A stretch of DNA of 52,818 nt from Acidimicrobiales bacterium (GTDB taxonomy: Bacteria; Actinomycetota; Acidimicrobiia; Acidimicrobiales; SZUA-35): contig JABDIY010000075.1 in NCBI GenBank assembly GCA_013003535.1, forward strand, positions 1 to 52,818. Direction: 5' to 3'. The position numbers were made by a program, and so were the translations under genes. Each line of letters begins with the position of its first letter. Position 1 is the stretch's first letter. The notes beneath the pieces are model-generated. The model worked only from the letters and a program-made list of their open reading frames with translations, was not told the origin of the DNA and ran no database searches. Below are positions 8,487-16,135 of the stretch, piece by piece.

Positions 8487-8529
8487 GACGTTTATCCACC
8501 GATGCTTCGCCAAGCGGTGGATAAACGTC
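8487..8529. repeat. 15-bp perfect inverted repeat containing two DnaA-box-like sequences
   Basis: GACGTTTATCCACCG (8487-8501) is repeated inverted as CGGTGGATAAACGTC (8515-8529) around a 13-nt loop. Each arm contains TTATCCACC (8492-8500 on plus, 8516-8524 on minus). It lies just after rplI and before dnaB on the minus strand. It could be a terminator or attenuator stem for the rpsF-rplI operon, a paired DnaA-binding site, or both; there is no T-run after it in the direction of transcription. Confidence 0.7.
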
Positions 8530-8542
8530 CTCACGCTCACAT

Positions 8543-8986
8543 CTAGCTGGCCACAACCTCGACCGTGATGGGAAACTGCACCTCAGCATGGGGGTGCGCC
8601 ATCACCGTGTGGGTTCCGACCGTCTTCAGGTGTTCATCGTCCACCATCTTCCGATCCAACTCCACACCGGTCTGATCCAGCAGGGCAGCAACGATGTCAT
8701 TGGCCGAGACGGAGCCGAACAATTTTCCGTCGGCAGATGCCCTGGCGGCAATGGTGATCGGCTTGGAAACCACTGACGTTGCGATCTCTTCAGCAGCCTC
8801 ACGATCCTTGGCATTTTTCTGACCCCACGCCCGGCGCATGGCCTGGGCCTGGGCCTCGGCACCGTGCGCTGCTTGTGTGGCCCGGCCCGAAGGGATCAGG
8901 AAATTGCGCGCAAACCCGTCAGCAACATCAACCACGTCACCGCGCCGACCCACATTCTTGACCTCGTCATGAAGTACTACCTTCAT
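8543..8986 (-). CDS. rplI: 50S ribosomal protein L9
   Basis: 147 aa, normal length. N-terminal domain MKVVLHDEVKNVGRRGDVVDVADGFARNFLIP carries the L9 signature; a long connecting helix (about 45-75, Ala/Glu/Arg rich) leads to the C-terminal domain with GKLFGSVSANDIVAAL. It binds 23S rRNA domain V near the L1 stalk. Start ATG overlaps the rpsR stop by 4 nt (8983-8986), making it the last gene of rpsF-ssb-rpsR-rplI. Confidence 0.97.
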   Translation of the reverse strand: MKVVLHDEVKNVGRRGDVVDVADGFARNFLIPSGRATQAAHGAEAQAQAMRRAWGQKNAKDREAAEEIATSVVSKPITIAARASADGKLFGSVSANDIVAALLDQTGVELDRKMVDDEHLKTVGTHTVMAHPHAEVQFPITVEVVAS

Positions 8987-9414
8987 GATTCGGTTCCTTC
9001 GGTTTGCTCAGCTGCCTCAGTTTGCTCAGGCTCCACGACATCGATCCCCAACTCGGCGAAGTCATCGTCGTCGGTGAATTCGGTGTCTTCGGAAACATCT
9101 TCGTCACGAGGTCGACGAGGGCCGTCACCACGATCGGTACGACCACGACGCTGGGTGGTCACCCGGCTGGTGTAGGGCAGCAGCCCCATCTCGCGGGAGT
9201 TCTTGATCGCCTTGGCGATGACTCGCTGCTGCTGGACGTCGTTGCCATTGACGCGGCGACCGCGGATTTTGGCTCGGTCAGACATGAACCGCTTCAGTAG
9301 ATCAACATCTTTGTAATCCACATAGTCGATCTTCTCGGTGGAGAGGATGCTGACCTTCTTGCGGCGGCCTTTGTCTTTGGGGTTCCCGCGCTTGCGGGAT
9401 GATGCTCGTGCCAT
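8983..9414 (-). CDS. rpsR: 30S ribosomal protein S18 with long acidic C-terminal extension
   Basis: 143 aa, against about 75-90 for typical S18. Residues 1-85 are ordinary S18: KKVSILSTEKIDYVDYKDVDLLKRFMSDRAKIRGRRVNGNDVQQQRVIAKAIKNSREMGLLPYT. After that come a basic patch (TTQRRGRTDRGDGPRRPRDED) and about 40 very acidic residues (SEDTEFTDDDDFAELGIDVVEPEQ...). It has no zinc-binding CxxC, so it is the C-minus form. It sits between ssb (1-nt TAATG overlap) and rplI (4-nt overlap), the conserved order. The tail is read in one uninterrupted frame and is not a frameshift product. Confidence 0.95.
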   Translation of the reverse strand: MARASSRKRGNPKDKGRRKKVSILSTEKIDYVDYKDVDLLKRFMSDRAKIRGRRVNGNDVQQQRVIAKAIKNSREMGLLPYTSRVTTQRRGRTDRGDGPRRPRDEDVSEDTEFTDDDDFAELGIDVVEPEQTEAAEQTEGTES

Positions 9415-9932
9415 TAGAACGGCTCCTCATCTGGGTTGTACGCCGGGGGTGATCCTTGGCTTCCGCCACCGAAGTCACGGCCGCCGGACTGGTTTCCGTA
9501 ATTGCTCTGACCGCCTTGATTCCGGCTGTAGCCGCCACCCTGCTGCCCGCCGCTTTGACCACCGTCGTTCCGCTCGTTGCGAATCACCTGCGCGGTTGCC
9601 CATTTCAGGCTGACCGCTACATCTTCTGCAACGATCTCCACCTTGGAGCGACGGTCGCCTTCTTTGGTTTCCCAACTGCGTTGTTCGAGCCGGCCGGTCA
9701 CGGTGACCCGCGTTCCTCTCCCAACGGTCTCAGCCACATTGGCCGAAAGCTGATTCCAGCAGCTCACATCGAAGTAGGAAACGGCTTCTTCCCATTCGTT
9801 GGTTTGACGGTTCTGCCAGCGCCGATTCACTGCGATGCTGAACGATGCAACTTGAGAACCGCCAGTAGTAAACCGGACTTCGGGCTCTTTGGTGGCGTTG
9901 CCGGAAACCGTCACCGAGTTATCTGTAGCCAT
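9414..9932 (-). CDS. ssb: single-stranded DNA-binding protein
   Basis: 172 aa. OB fold in the N-terminal 110 residues (MATDNSVTVSGNATKEPEVRFTTGGSQVASFSIAVNRRWQNRQTNEWEE...), then a Gly/Gln-rich flexible linker and the acidic tip NPDEEPF, the usual site for recruiting partner proteins. It coats single-stranded DNA in replication and repair. A good ribosome-binding site (GAGGAG) precedes the ATG. Position between rpsF and rpsR is the standard actinobacterial arrangement. Confidence 0.97.
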   Translation of the reverse strand: MATDNSVTVSGNATKEPEVRFTTGGSQVASFSIAVNRRWQNRQTNEWEEAVSYFDVSCWNQLSANVAETVGRGTRVTVTGRLEQRSWETKEGDRRSKVEIVAEDVAVSLKWATAQVIRNERNDGGQSGGQQGGGYSRNQGGQSNYGNQSGGRDFGGGSQGSPPAYNPDEEPF

Positions 9933-9944
9933 AGGAACTCTCCT

Positions 9945-10268
9945 CTAGGCAGTGACTGCTGCGAGGCCACGCTTGTGGGCCTCGGGAACGGGCAGTCGAA
10001 TGAACTTGTGGCGGACCACGTCGTCCGCAAGCCGCAACGTCCGGTCGACTTCGTCGAGGGCGTTGGGGGAAGCGATTTCCAGTACTACGTAGAAACCCTC
10101 CCATTTATGGTTGATCTCATAAGCGAAGCGACGAACGCCCCACTTGTCAACCTTCTCCACCTTGCCGCCAGCTTCTTCGGCCTGACCGGAAATCCGGTTG
10201 ATGGAGGCTTGAACCGTCGACTCGTCGAGATCGGCAGAAAAAATTATCATTAACTCATAAGCACGCAT
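9945..10268 (-). CDS. rpsF: 30S ribosomal protein S6
   Basis: 107 aa, normal length: MRAYELMIIFSADLDE at the start, DKWGVRRFAYEINHKWEGFYVVLEI in the centre and RHKFIRLP near the end are S6 hallmarks. S6 pairs with S18 on the small-subunit platform, and both genes are in this operon. Strong ribosome-binding site AGGGAGG 5 nt before the ATG. First gene of rpsF-ssb-rpsR-rplI; a GC-rich GCCCC/GGGGC hairpin near 10300-10316 separates it from the PBP gene. Confidence 0.97.
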   Translation of the reverse strand: MRAYELMIIFSADLDESTVQASINRISGQAEEAGGKVEKVDKWGVRRFAYEINHKWEGFYVVLEIASPNALDEVDRTLRLADDVVRHKFIRLPVPEAHKRGLAAVTA

Positions 10269-10409
10269 AAGCGCCTCCCTACGGACCCGGTGACCCGGGG
10301 CCCCTCAGTGGGGCAGGGTGAATACAACCTGTCCGAGGCTACCGCCCCACCATCAACTTGCGACGCGATCGGCCAGCGACACGCAAACAGCCAGGAAGTG
10401 GCAGACCTA

Positions 10410-12644
10410 TCAAGGGCTGGTGGTGGCGGGCTGTTCCGGAATCTGGTCCACTGGAATCTCGTCGGCAGGCGGGCCTTCGGGTGTGCAATCGACGGGCGGT
10501 ACCGCCCCAGCGGGTGGCGGTTCACCCTCTGCCGGAGGCGGGGCGGGGGTGCAGGTTGGCACCATTGTGGTGGTGGTGGACAATTGTGGATTGCGCACTC
10601 GTCCAGTGAAGTTGTCACTCGTCGGGAGTTCAGTGCAGGAAGGGGCCAACGCCAGATCTTCGCCTGACTCCGCCGCAACAACTCCACGGTATTCTGCGGC
10701 GCGGCTCATGAACTCCGCCCACATCTCGGCCGGATAGTCCCCGCCATGCACCTCGATGCCCCGGAAGTCGCTCATCGTTCGCAACGGCTCACCGGGAGCC
10801 CCGGGGTACCCCATCCAAACCGCCGCCGTGAGATCGCAGGTGAACCCGACAAACCACGCATCTCGAGCGTCCTGAGTAGTTCCGGTCTTCCCCGCAGCCG
10901 GCTGCCCGAATTGGGCGGCCCGCCCAGTGCCTGACTCTACTACCTGGGTGAGCCCGTAGTTCACTTGCCGGGCGATTTGGGGATCGAGTACCGGGGTACC
11001 GGGTCGTTCTGGCCCCGATGCACATTCGCCGTTCACCGGGTACCAACAAAGCACTTGGCCCTCGGCGTTCTCAATCCTTTCGATCAACACTGGTGCCTCA
11101 TACACACCCTCCCGTTCGAAAGTGCTGTACGCCGAAGCCATGTCCAGCACCGAAACTTCACCGGCACCGAGAACCAAGGCCGGCACGGCGGGAAGTTCGG
11201 CGGTAACACCCAGTTTTTGGGCCATCTGCACAACCTGGCCCGGATGGGTATCGATCATCAGCTGGGCAAAGACCACGTTGGACGACACCCGCAGAGCGTC
11301 AACCAGATCGCGGTAACCATTGCTCGAACCGCCGCCCTTCACCCGCCACACACCACCGCTGTTTGCACCCGGAATTTCGATTACTGACGGGGCGGAGTAC
11401 AAGGATCGAGCACTAAACCCTTGTTCGAGTGACTCCGCGAATGCGAACGTCTTGAAGGCCGAGCCCGGCTGGCGACCGGAACCACCTCCATCTCGACCCA
11501 GCGCCAAGTTCACCTCGCTCACACCGAAGTCCGTGCCTGCCATCATGGCCACAACCCGGCCGCGTTCGTCCACCGCAACGATGGATGCGGTGGGGTTGTC
11601 GGGGTCCTCAGGCGGTAGCTCATTCACCACCGTCTGGTAGGCGTGTCGTTGGAGCTCGTGGTCCAGCGTTGTGTACACCCGAAGCCCATCGGTGTACAGG
11701 CCGCCATCGGGATAGAGCTGGGCCAATTCCTGACGCACCGCCTCCACGAAATACTCCGACCCGAACTCTGCCCCCTTCACCCGGCCCAGGCCCACGCGGC
11801 TGATCGGGGCAATAATAGTATTCAAGGTCCGCTTGTCGGCGCGGTCCGCTTCGAGTTCGGTGATGTAGCCGTCCTCGAGCATTCTCCGTAGCACCGTGGC
11901 CCTGCGCCGTTCCGCCTCTTCAGGGTTGTCACGGGCGTCGGCGGATTCGGGGGCTCGAATGAGCCCGGCCAGATAGGCGGAGTCAGCCAGGCTGAGCTGT
12001 TCGACGTTCTTACCAAAGTAGGCCTGCGACGCCGCCTGGATCCCGTACGCCCCCCTGCCGAAATAGATGAGGTTCAGATAGTCCTGGAGGATCTGCTGTT
12101 TGCCTGCGGCCTTGTCCACCGCCTCGCGTTCCAGCTTGATCGCCAAGGTGGCTTCCCGGATCTTGCGGGTGAGGGTGCGTTCGTTCGTGAGGAAGCTGTT
12201 CTTCACGTACTGCTGGGTAATGGTGGAGCCACCCTGGTTTCCGCCAAAACGAATGTCCTGGTAGAGCGCCCGGGCGATGCCGTAGGGGTCTACGCCCTCG
12301 TGTTCGAAAAAGTCTTTGTCCTCCGCAGCGACCACCGCCTGCCAGAGAACCGGCGGGATCTGGTCGAACGTGACAAGTTCACGATCTTCAACCGCGGAAA
12401 GAGTAGCCGTTGCAACATCGCGGGAACACGTTCCCACTACCTCGGACGTACAGATGAACGTGGTCTCGTTCAGATCGGGGGCAACGAGTTCTGGCAACTG
12501 GATTTGGGATGAGAGAACCATCACCGCCGACGCCAGCATGCCCACCCCGGCGAGCACCATCAACAACAGTGCCCTGCGAAGTCGCCAAAGAGGATTTCGA
12601 CTCCGCCTCCGGGGCGCACGGGGAGAGAGCAGTAGATCTAACAC
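10410..12644 (-). CDS. ponA1: bifunctional class A penicillin-binding protein (PonA1-like)
   Basis: About 744 aa. A short basic cytoplasmic tail and one transmembrane helix (ALLLMVLAGVGMLASAVMVL) precede the GT51 glycosyltransferase domain (VAAEDKDFFEHEGVDPYGIAR, GGSTITQQYVKN) and the transpeptidase domain with SxxK (GSAFKTF), SxN (SSNVVF) and KTG (GKTGTTQDARDAWFVGF). The C-terminus is an extracellular Pro/Glu/Thr-rich tail. It polymerises and crosslinks peptidoglycan. The frame remains open to a GTG at 12746, but that overlaps the DUF5318 gene by 79 nt; GTG 12644 is proposed and the start is uncertain. Location between the DUF5318 gene and rpsF matches ponA1 in mycobacteria. Confidence 0.9.
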   Translation of the reverse strand: MLDLLLSPRAPRRRSRNPLWRLRRALLLMVLAGVGMLASAVMVLSSQIQLPELVAPDLNETTFICTSEVVGTCSRDVATATLSAVEDRELVTFDQIPPVLWQAVVAAEDKDFFEHEGVDPYGIARALYQDIRFGGNQGGSTITQQYVKNSFLTNERTLTRKIREATLAIKLEREAVDKAAGKQQILQDYLNLIYFGRGAYGIQAASQAYFGKNVEQLSLADSAYLAGLIRAPESADARDNPEEAERRRATVLRRMLEDGYITELEADRADKRTLNTIIAPISRVGLGRVKGAEFGSEYFVEAVRQELAQLYPDGGLYTDGLRVYTTLDHELQRHAYQTVVNELPPEDPDNPTASIVAVDERGRVVAMMAGTDFGVSEVNLALGRDGGGSGRQPGSAFKTFAFAESLEQGFSARSLYSAPSVIEIPGANSGGVWRVKGGGSSNGYRDLVDALRVSSNVVFAQLMIDTHPGQVVQMAQKLGVTAELPAVPALVLGAGEVSVLDMASAYSTFEREGVYEAPVLIERIENAEGQVLCWYPVNGECASGPERPGTPVLDPQIARQVNYGLTQVVESGTGRAAQFGQPAAGKTGTTQDARDAWFVGFTCDLTAAVWMGYPGAPGEPLRTMSDFRGIEVHGGDYPAEMWAEFMSRAAEYRGVVAAESGEDLALAPSCTELPTSDNFTGRVRNPQLSTTTTMVPTCTPAPPPAEGEPPPAGAVPPVDCTPEGPPADEIPVDQIPEQPATTSP

Positions 12645-12667
12645 AGCGACCCCATGTTGTAGCAGGC

Positions 12668-13051
12668 TTAACCGAGCAGACGGCTTCGGCTGCCCTCGGC
12701 GATGGGGAACGACTCTCTCAGGTGATTCCACCAGCACGAGCGACACACTTCAACCCGGAAACCGATGGTGGATCGGTGGCGGGCCCGCAACCGCTGCATT
12801 TCGGCCACGTCAGTTATGCAACGCCCGCTGCGTGGTAGTCCAGGGCCAAAGGCGAACGACACGGCCACCAGTTGGTCACCCTCGCAGATCGGACATGGCT
12901 CATTCATGGCGGTGGCGTGGTTGTTGGCGACCCTCCGAAGTTCGGGCTGGGCGTCGCACACTTCCAACCGGTCGCGATACCCCGCTCGAACCCCATCGAT
13001 CACGCGCTGGCGCTCCAGCCGATAACTCACGATTCCGGAACGTTCGTTCAT
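12668..13051 (-). CDS. DUF5318 family protein with putative zinc ribbon
   Basis: 127 aa. This actinobacterial family is typically encoded next to the class A PBP gene (Rv0049 beside ponA1 in M. tuberculosis); its function is unknown to me. Residues around 53-56 (CPIC) and 103-106 (CRSC) form two CxxC knuckles that could bind one zinc ion, and the N-terminus (IDGVRAGYRDRLEVCDAQPELRRVANNH) is the best-conserved stretch. The start overlaps the CCA-enzyme stop by 4 nt (13048-13051), so it is read from the cca transcript. Confidence 0.85.
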   Translation of the reverse strand: MNERSGIVSYRLERQRVIDGVRAGYRDRLEVCDAQPELRRVANNHATAMNEPCPICEGDQLVAVSFAFGPGLPRSGRCITDVAEMQRLRARHRSTIGFRVEVCRSCWWNHLRESFPIAEGSRSRLLG

Positions 13052-14301
13052 CCCTCCGCCCCGCCCGGGTCGCGACGAGCAATCAGCAACGCCTCGGCTT
13101 CACTCCTGGACAGCGGCCCGTTCTTCACCGCCTCGTCCCGGAGGTAGTTGAGCGCCGCTCCCACGGCCGGACCGGGCCGAATTCCGAGCACTTCCTGCAC
13201 ATCATCTCCGCTCATGGGCGGTTCCAGGTCCTCCCGGCTCACGGCCGCGGTCAGCTGCTCGAATGCGGATACAAATCGATCCAGACGATCGTGTTCCACC
13301 CTCGCCAGTATTCGGTTGAGAGCAACGGCTCGAATCACGAGGTTTTTGCCATGGTCGGCCAGCATCGCTCGCAGTGGGGCTGCTGCTGTAGAATCCGGGA
13401 TCTGAAGAGTTAGGAGGGCCTGGAGGTCCCGGCGGTGCTCTGAAGACATCTTCAAATGCGCCGCCGCCGCCTCCACGGTATGGCCGGTGAAATCCACCAG
13501 TGCCGCCCAACGAATACCCGTGTCCGGCGGGGACTGTTGTGCCATGGCCGATACCCGTACACGATCAAAGGCCGGCAGCGTGGCGACGCCCAGAGCTGAT
13601 CCCATGACCCCGGTATCCCAAAGAAACCGGAGCCCGTCACCGGGGTTCGGAAGCGACAACAACCGGTCCAGCTCGGCGAATATCCGCTCTCCCGAGACAA
13701 TGCTCATTCGTTCGGCGAGATCGTTGGCCGCGACCCTGACAAGCGGGTCGAAAGACATCCCCAGTCTCGCTCCGAACCGGGCCGCTCGTAGCATCCGAAG
13801 CGGGTCATCCTGGAATGAGATCTCAGGTGACAGGGGTGTGCGGAGCCGGCGGGCCACCAAATCGTGGTGACCACCGAACGGGTCCACCATCTCACCGGTG
13901 AGCACATCACGGGCCATGGCGTTGATCGTGAAATCACGACGGCTGAGATCGGTCTCCAGATCATCACCAAAGCCAACATCGGGTTTGCGACTTTCCGAGG
14001 AGTAAATCTCTCTTCGGTAGGTCGTCACCTCCACTGCACGACCCTCCACGGTGGCACCGATGGTGCCGAATTTTTCACCCTGGCGCCAGATCGCCGTAGC
14101 AACGGGTTCCAGCAACTCAAGCACTTCACCGGGTCGAGCGTTGGTTGTGAGGTCGATATCCTCACCTTCCTCGCTCAGGCCGAGAACTTGATCCCGTACC
14201 GCTCCCCCAACGAGGTAGAGCTCATATCCCGCTGCGGCAAAGAGCGTCCCCAACCGAAGGGCGGCAGCGGGCAAGGGCGGGAGAGCCGGGGACGGGCTCA
14301 C
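13048..14301 (-). CDS. cca: CCA-adding tRNA nucleotidyltransferase (class II)
   Basis: 417 aa. Poly(A)polymerase/CCA-enzyme head domain: GGAVRDQVLG, catalytic DxD in EDIDLTT, RRDFTINAMA, then the nucleotide-recognition helix DPLRMLRAARFGARLGM. An HD-like helical domain follows but lacks an obvious intact HD pair. It adds or repairs the 3' CCA of tRNAs; the tRNA-Ile gene in this window does not encode CCA, so the enzyme is needed. GTG/ATG start region overlaps the deacetylase stop by 4 nt. The position near parB/dnaA matches pcnA (Rv3907c) of mycobacteria. Confidence 0.93.
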   Translation of the reverse strand: MSPSPALPPLPAAALRLGTLFAAAGYELYLVGGAVRDQVLGLSEEGEDIDLTTNARPGEVLELLEPVATAIWRQGEKFGTIGATVEGRAVEVTTYRREIYSSESRKPDVGFGDDLETDLSRRDFTINAMARDVLTGEMVDPFGGHHDLVARRLRTPLSPEISFQDDPLRMLRAARFGARLGMSFDPLVRVAANDLAERMSIVSGERIFAELDRLLSLPNPGDGLRFLWDTGVMGSALGVATLPAFDRVRVSAMAQQSPPDTGIRWAALVDFTGHTVEAAAAHLKMSSEHRRDLQALLTLQIPDSTAAAPLRAMLADHGKNLVIRAVALNRILARVEHDRLDRFVSAFEQLTAAVSREDLEPPMSGDDVQEVLGIRPGPAVGAALNYLRDEAVKNGPLSRSEAEALLIARRDPGGAEG

Positions 14302-15305
14302 CGATCCCGAAGATGGAAGCGCTTGGCCGCCGCAACCTCGCCTCCACCAACGTTTCCCCCGGTGGCCTCCTCGGGTCGGTAGGCATGATCAACCGCTATA
14401 GAGGCCACGGCCCCAGCACAAGAGGCGAGCGCATCGGTGTCGTATCCTCCTTCGAGAAAAAGCAGCCGCTTCCCGGCAGGCACAATATTCATGAGTGTCC
14501 GTGAGGCGTCGGCGTAGTCGCCCGAACTGAGCCCAAGATCGGTGATGGGATCAGCCCGGTGACCGTCGAAGCCAGCTGAGATCAAGAGCCAGTCCGGGGC
14601 GAACTTCTCTACAACCGGGACAACGATTTCTTCAATCGCCGACCGATAGACCGACCCGCTGGTGCCCGCCGGCAACGGGATGTTCACGTTCGTTCCCGCA
14701 CCGGCACCGTGGCCGGTCTCCTCCAGTGCCCCGGTGTAGGGGTACCACGGGTACTGATGAAGGGAAACGAACAGGACATCGGGGTCGCTGTAAAAGATGT
14801 CCTGAGTTCCATTCCCGTGATGAGCGTCGATGTCGACGATGGCAACACGGTCGCCCCGATCCGCCAAAAACCGGGCGGCGACCGCCACATTGTTAATCAG
14901 GCAGAACCCCATCTGCCGGTTGGGGAGGGCGTGGTGACCTGGCGGTCGGACCACCGACCAACCCGCCGCTCCTTCTCCGGCATCCATCCGTCTGATGAGG
15001 TCTAGCCCTGCGCCGGCCGCCACCCAGGCGGCGTCGGACGACGAGCTGTTGACCGCCGTGTCGGGGTCGATATTGCCGCCCCCTTCAAGACAGAACATCT
15101 GCAATCGGTCGAGCACTGGCCCGGGATGAACCGCTTCCACAGCCGCGCGTTCCGCTACGGGAGCGTCTACCCATTGAACTGCTTCAGATAGATCGGCTTG
15201 GGCGATCCCGTGCCGAAACGCGTCCAGCCGGGCCGGGCGCTCCGGATGGTGCGGACCAGCGTCGTGCAACCAGCAAAGGTCGTTGGTGGCAAGGAGAAGC
15301 GTCAC
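14298..15305 (-). CDS. histone deacetylase-like amidohydrolase (AcuC/HDAC superfamily)
   Basis: 335 aa zinc-dependent deacetylase. Motifs: HPERPARLDAF near the N-terminus, RPPGHHALPNRQMGFCLINN with the catalytic His pair, the zinc-binding D-x-D/H set in DIDAHHGNGTQ, the second Asp in SAGFDGHRADP, and LFLEGGYD at the end with the catalytic Tyr. Bacterial members deacetylate proteins (such as acetyl-CoA synthetase) or small molecules; the substrate here is unknown. The next divergent gene is a GNAT acetyltransferase, which invites pairing but proves nothing. Start is GTG 15305, 8 nt after TACATT, with no Shine-Dalgarno. Confidence 0.9.
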   Translation of the reverse strand: MTLLLATNDLCWLHDAGPHHPERPARLDAFRHGIAQADLSEAVQWVDAPVAERAAVEAVHPGPVLDRLQMFCLEGGGNIDPDTAVNSSSSDAAWVAAGAGLDLIRRMDAGEGAAGWSVVRPPGHHALPNRQMGFCLINNVAVAARFLADRGDRVAIVDIDAHHGNGTQDIFYSDPDVLFVSLHQYPWYPYTGALEETGHGAGAGTNVNIPLPAGTSGSVYRSAIEEIVVPVVEKFAPDWLLISAGFDGHRADPITDLGLSSGDYADASRTLMNIVPAGKRLLFLEGGYDTDALASCAGAVASIAVDHAYRPEEATGGNVGGGEVAAAKRFHLRDR

Positions 15306-15313
15306 TGCTGTTC

Positions 15314-15319
15314 AATGTA
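15314..15319 (-). promoter_or_regulatory. candidate -10 hexamer for leaderless deacetylase mRNA
   Basis: On the minus strand TACATT is followed by 8 nt and the GTG start at 15305. It is back to back with the GNAT promoter at 15357, giving a compact divergent promoter pair. Confidence 0.45.
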
Positions 15320-15356
15320 GCGAGTCTCGTGCACGCAGGCGAAGGCGGCGCTCGCC

Positions 15357-15362
15357 TACCCT
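15357..15362 (+). promoter_or_regulatory. candidate -10 hexamer for leaderless GNAT mRNA
   Basis: TACCCT is followed by 8 nt and a GTG at 15371. This favours 15371 over an in-frame upstream GTG at 15329. Confidence 0.4.
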
Positions 15363-15370
15363 TGTACGCA

Positions 15371-16135
15371 GTGAGTTCGGCTGCAGTACCAAACCCAGCA
15401 ACGCCGGTCAGTCGAGGGATCTCGGTAACGGGCCTCGGCAACTCGCGCGTGCGCGTGAGCAACTGGCAGGGAGACCAAGGCGTCGCGCTCGTCGGGCCGG
15501 GCCGAGCATCGTTGCTGCCTTCGATCCACGACCTCCACAAGGTGCTGGATCGACTCAGCAAACGGGGCGTTGCTCGCGCCGTCACCCCGGCGCTGTCGCA
15601 ACGCGACGCCAAGCCGTTCCTTCAAGCTGGGTTCACCACCCACGAACACCTCCACCTGCTCGCGTTCGATCTTCGCAACGGCCCACACGGCCCGGCGCTC
15701 GCGCCGCCGCTGCCTGATGGCTTCCAGCTTCGCAACGGCCATCGCTGGCATGAACACGACGTAATCGCCGTGGACGGAGCGGCGTTCGAATCATTCTGGC
15801 GATTCGATCCAGCCGCATTGCGCGAAGCTCGAAGGGCCACTCCCCGGCATCACTATCGGGTCATCACCAACCATGGCGGCGTGGCCGCCTATGCGGTCAC
15901 AGGACTTGCTGGACAGCGGGGTTATCTCCAACGCTTGGCGGTGCATCCCCGATTCGAAGGCAACGGACTCGGTCGTGCCCTCATCCAGGATTCGTTTACC
16001 TGGCTGCGCAAACGGGAAGCCACCAGAATCATGGTGAACACTCAAGAACGAAACCAACGCGCTCTAGCGGTCTATCGCAGCGTCGGTTTTGAACCCGAGC
16101 CCAGCGGTCTCGTGGTTCTGGAATGGCTTCGGTGA
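15371..16135 (+). CDS. GNAT family N-acetyltransferase
   Basis: 254 aa. The C-terminal half has the GNAT fold: GYLQRLAVHPRFEGNGLGRALIQDSF contains motif A with the acetyl-CoA pyrophosphate loop (RFEGNGLG), and ERNQRALAVYRSVGFEPE is motif B. The N-terminal 120 residues are weakly conserved and may form a second, degenerate GNAT half. The substrate is unknown. It heads a plus-strand run toward trxB; its 3' end overlaps the next gene by 13 nt. In mycobacteria the equivalent place holds a MutT-type gene (Rv3908), so the content of this slot varies. Confidence 0.85.
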   Translation: MSSAAVPNPATPVSRGISVTGLGNSRVRVSNWQGDQGVALVGPGRASLLPSIHDLHKVLDRLSKRGVARAVTPALSQRDAKPFLQAGFTTHEHLHLLAFDLRNGPHGPALAPPLPDGFQLRNGHRWHEHDVIAVDGAAFESFWRFDPAALREARRATPRHHYRVITNHGGVAAYAVTGLAGQRGYLQRLAVHPRFEGNGLGRALIQDSFTWLRKREATRIMVNTQERNQRALAVYRSVGFEPEPSGLVVLEWLR

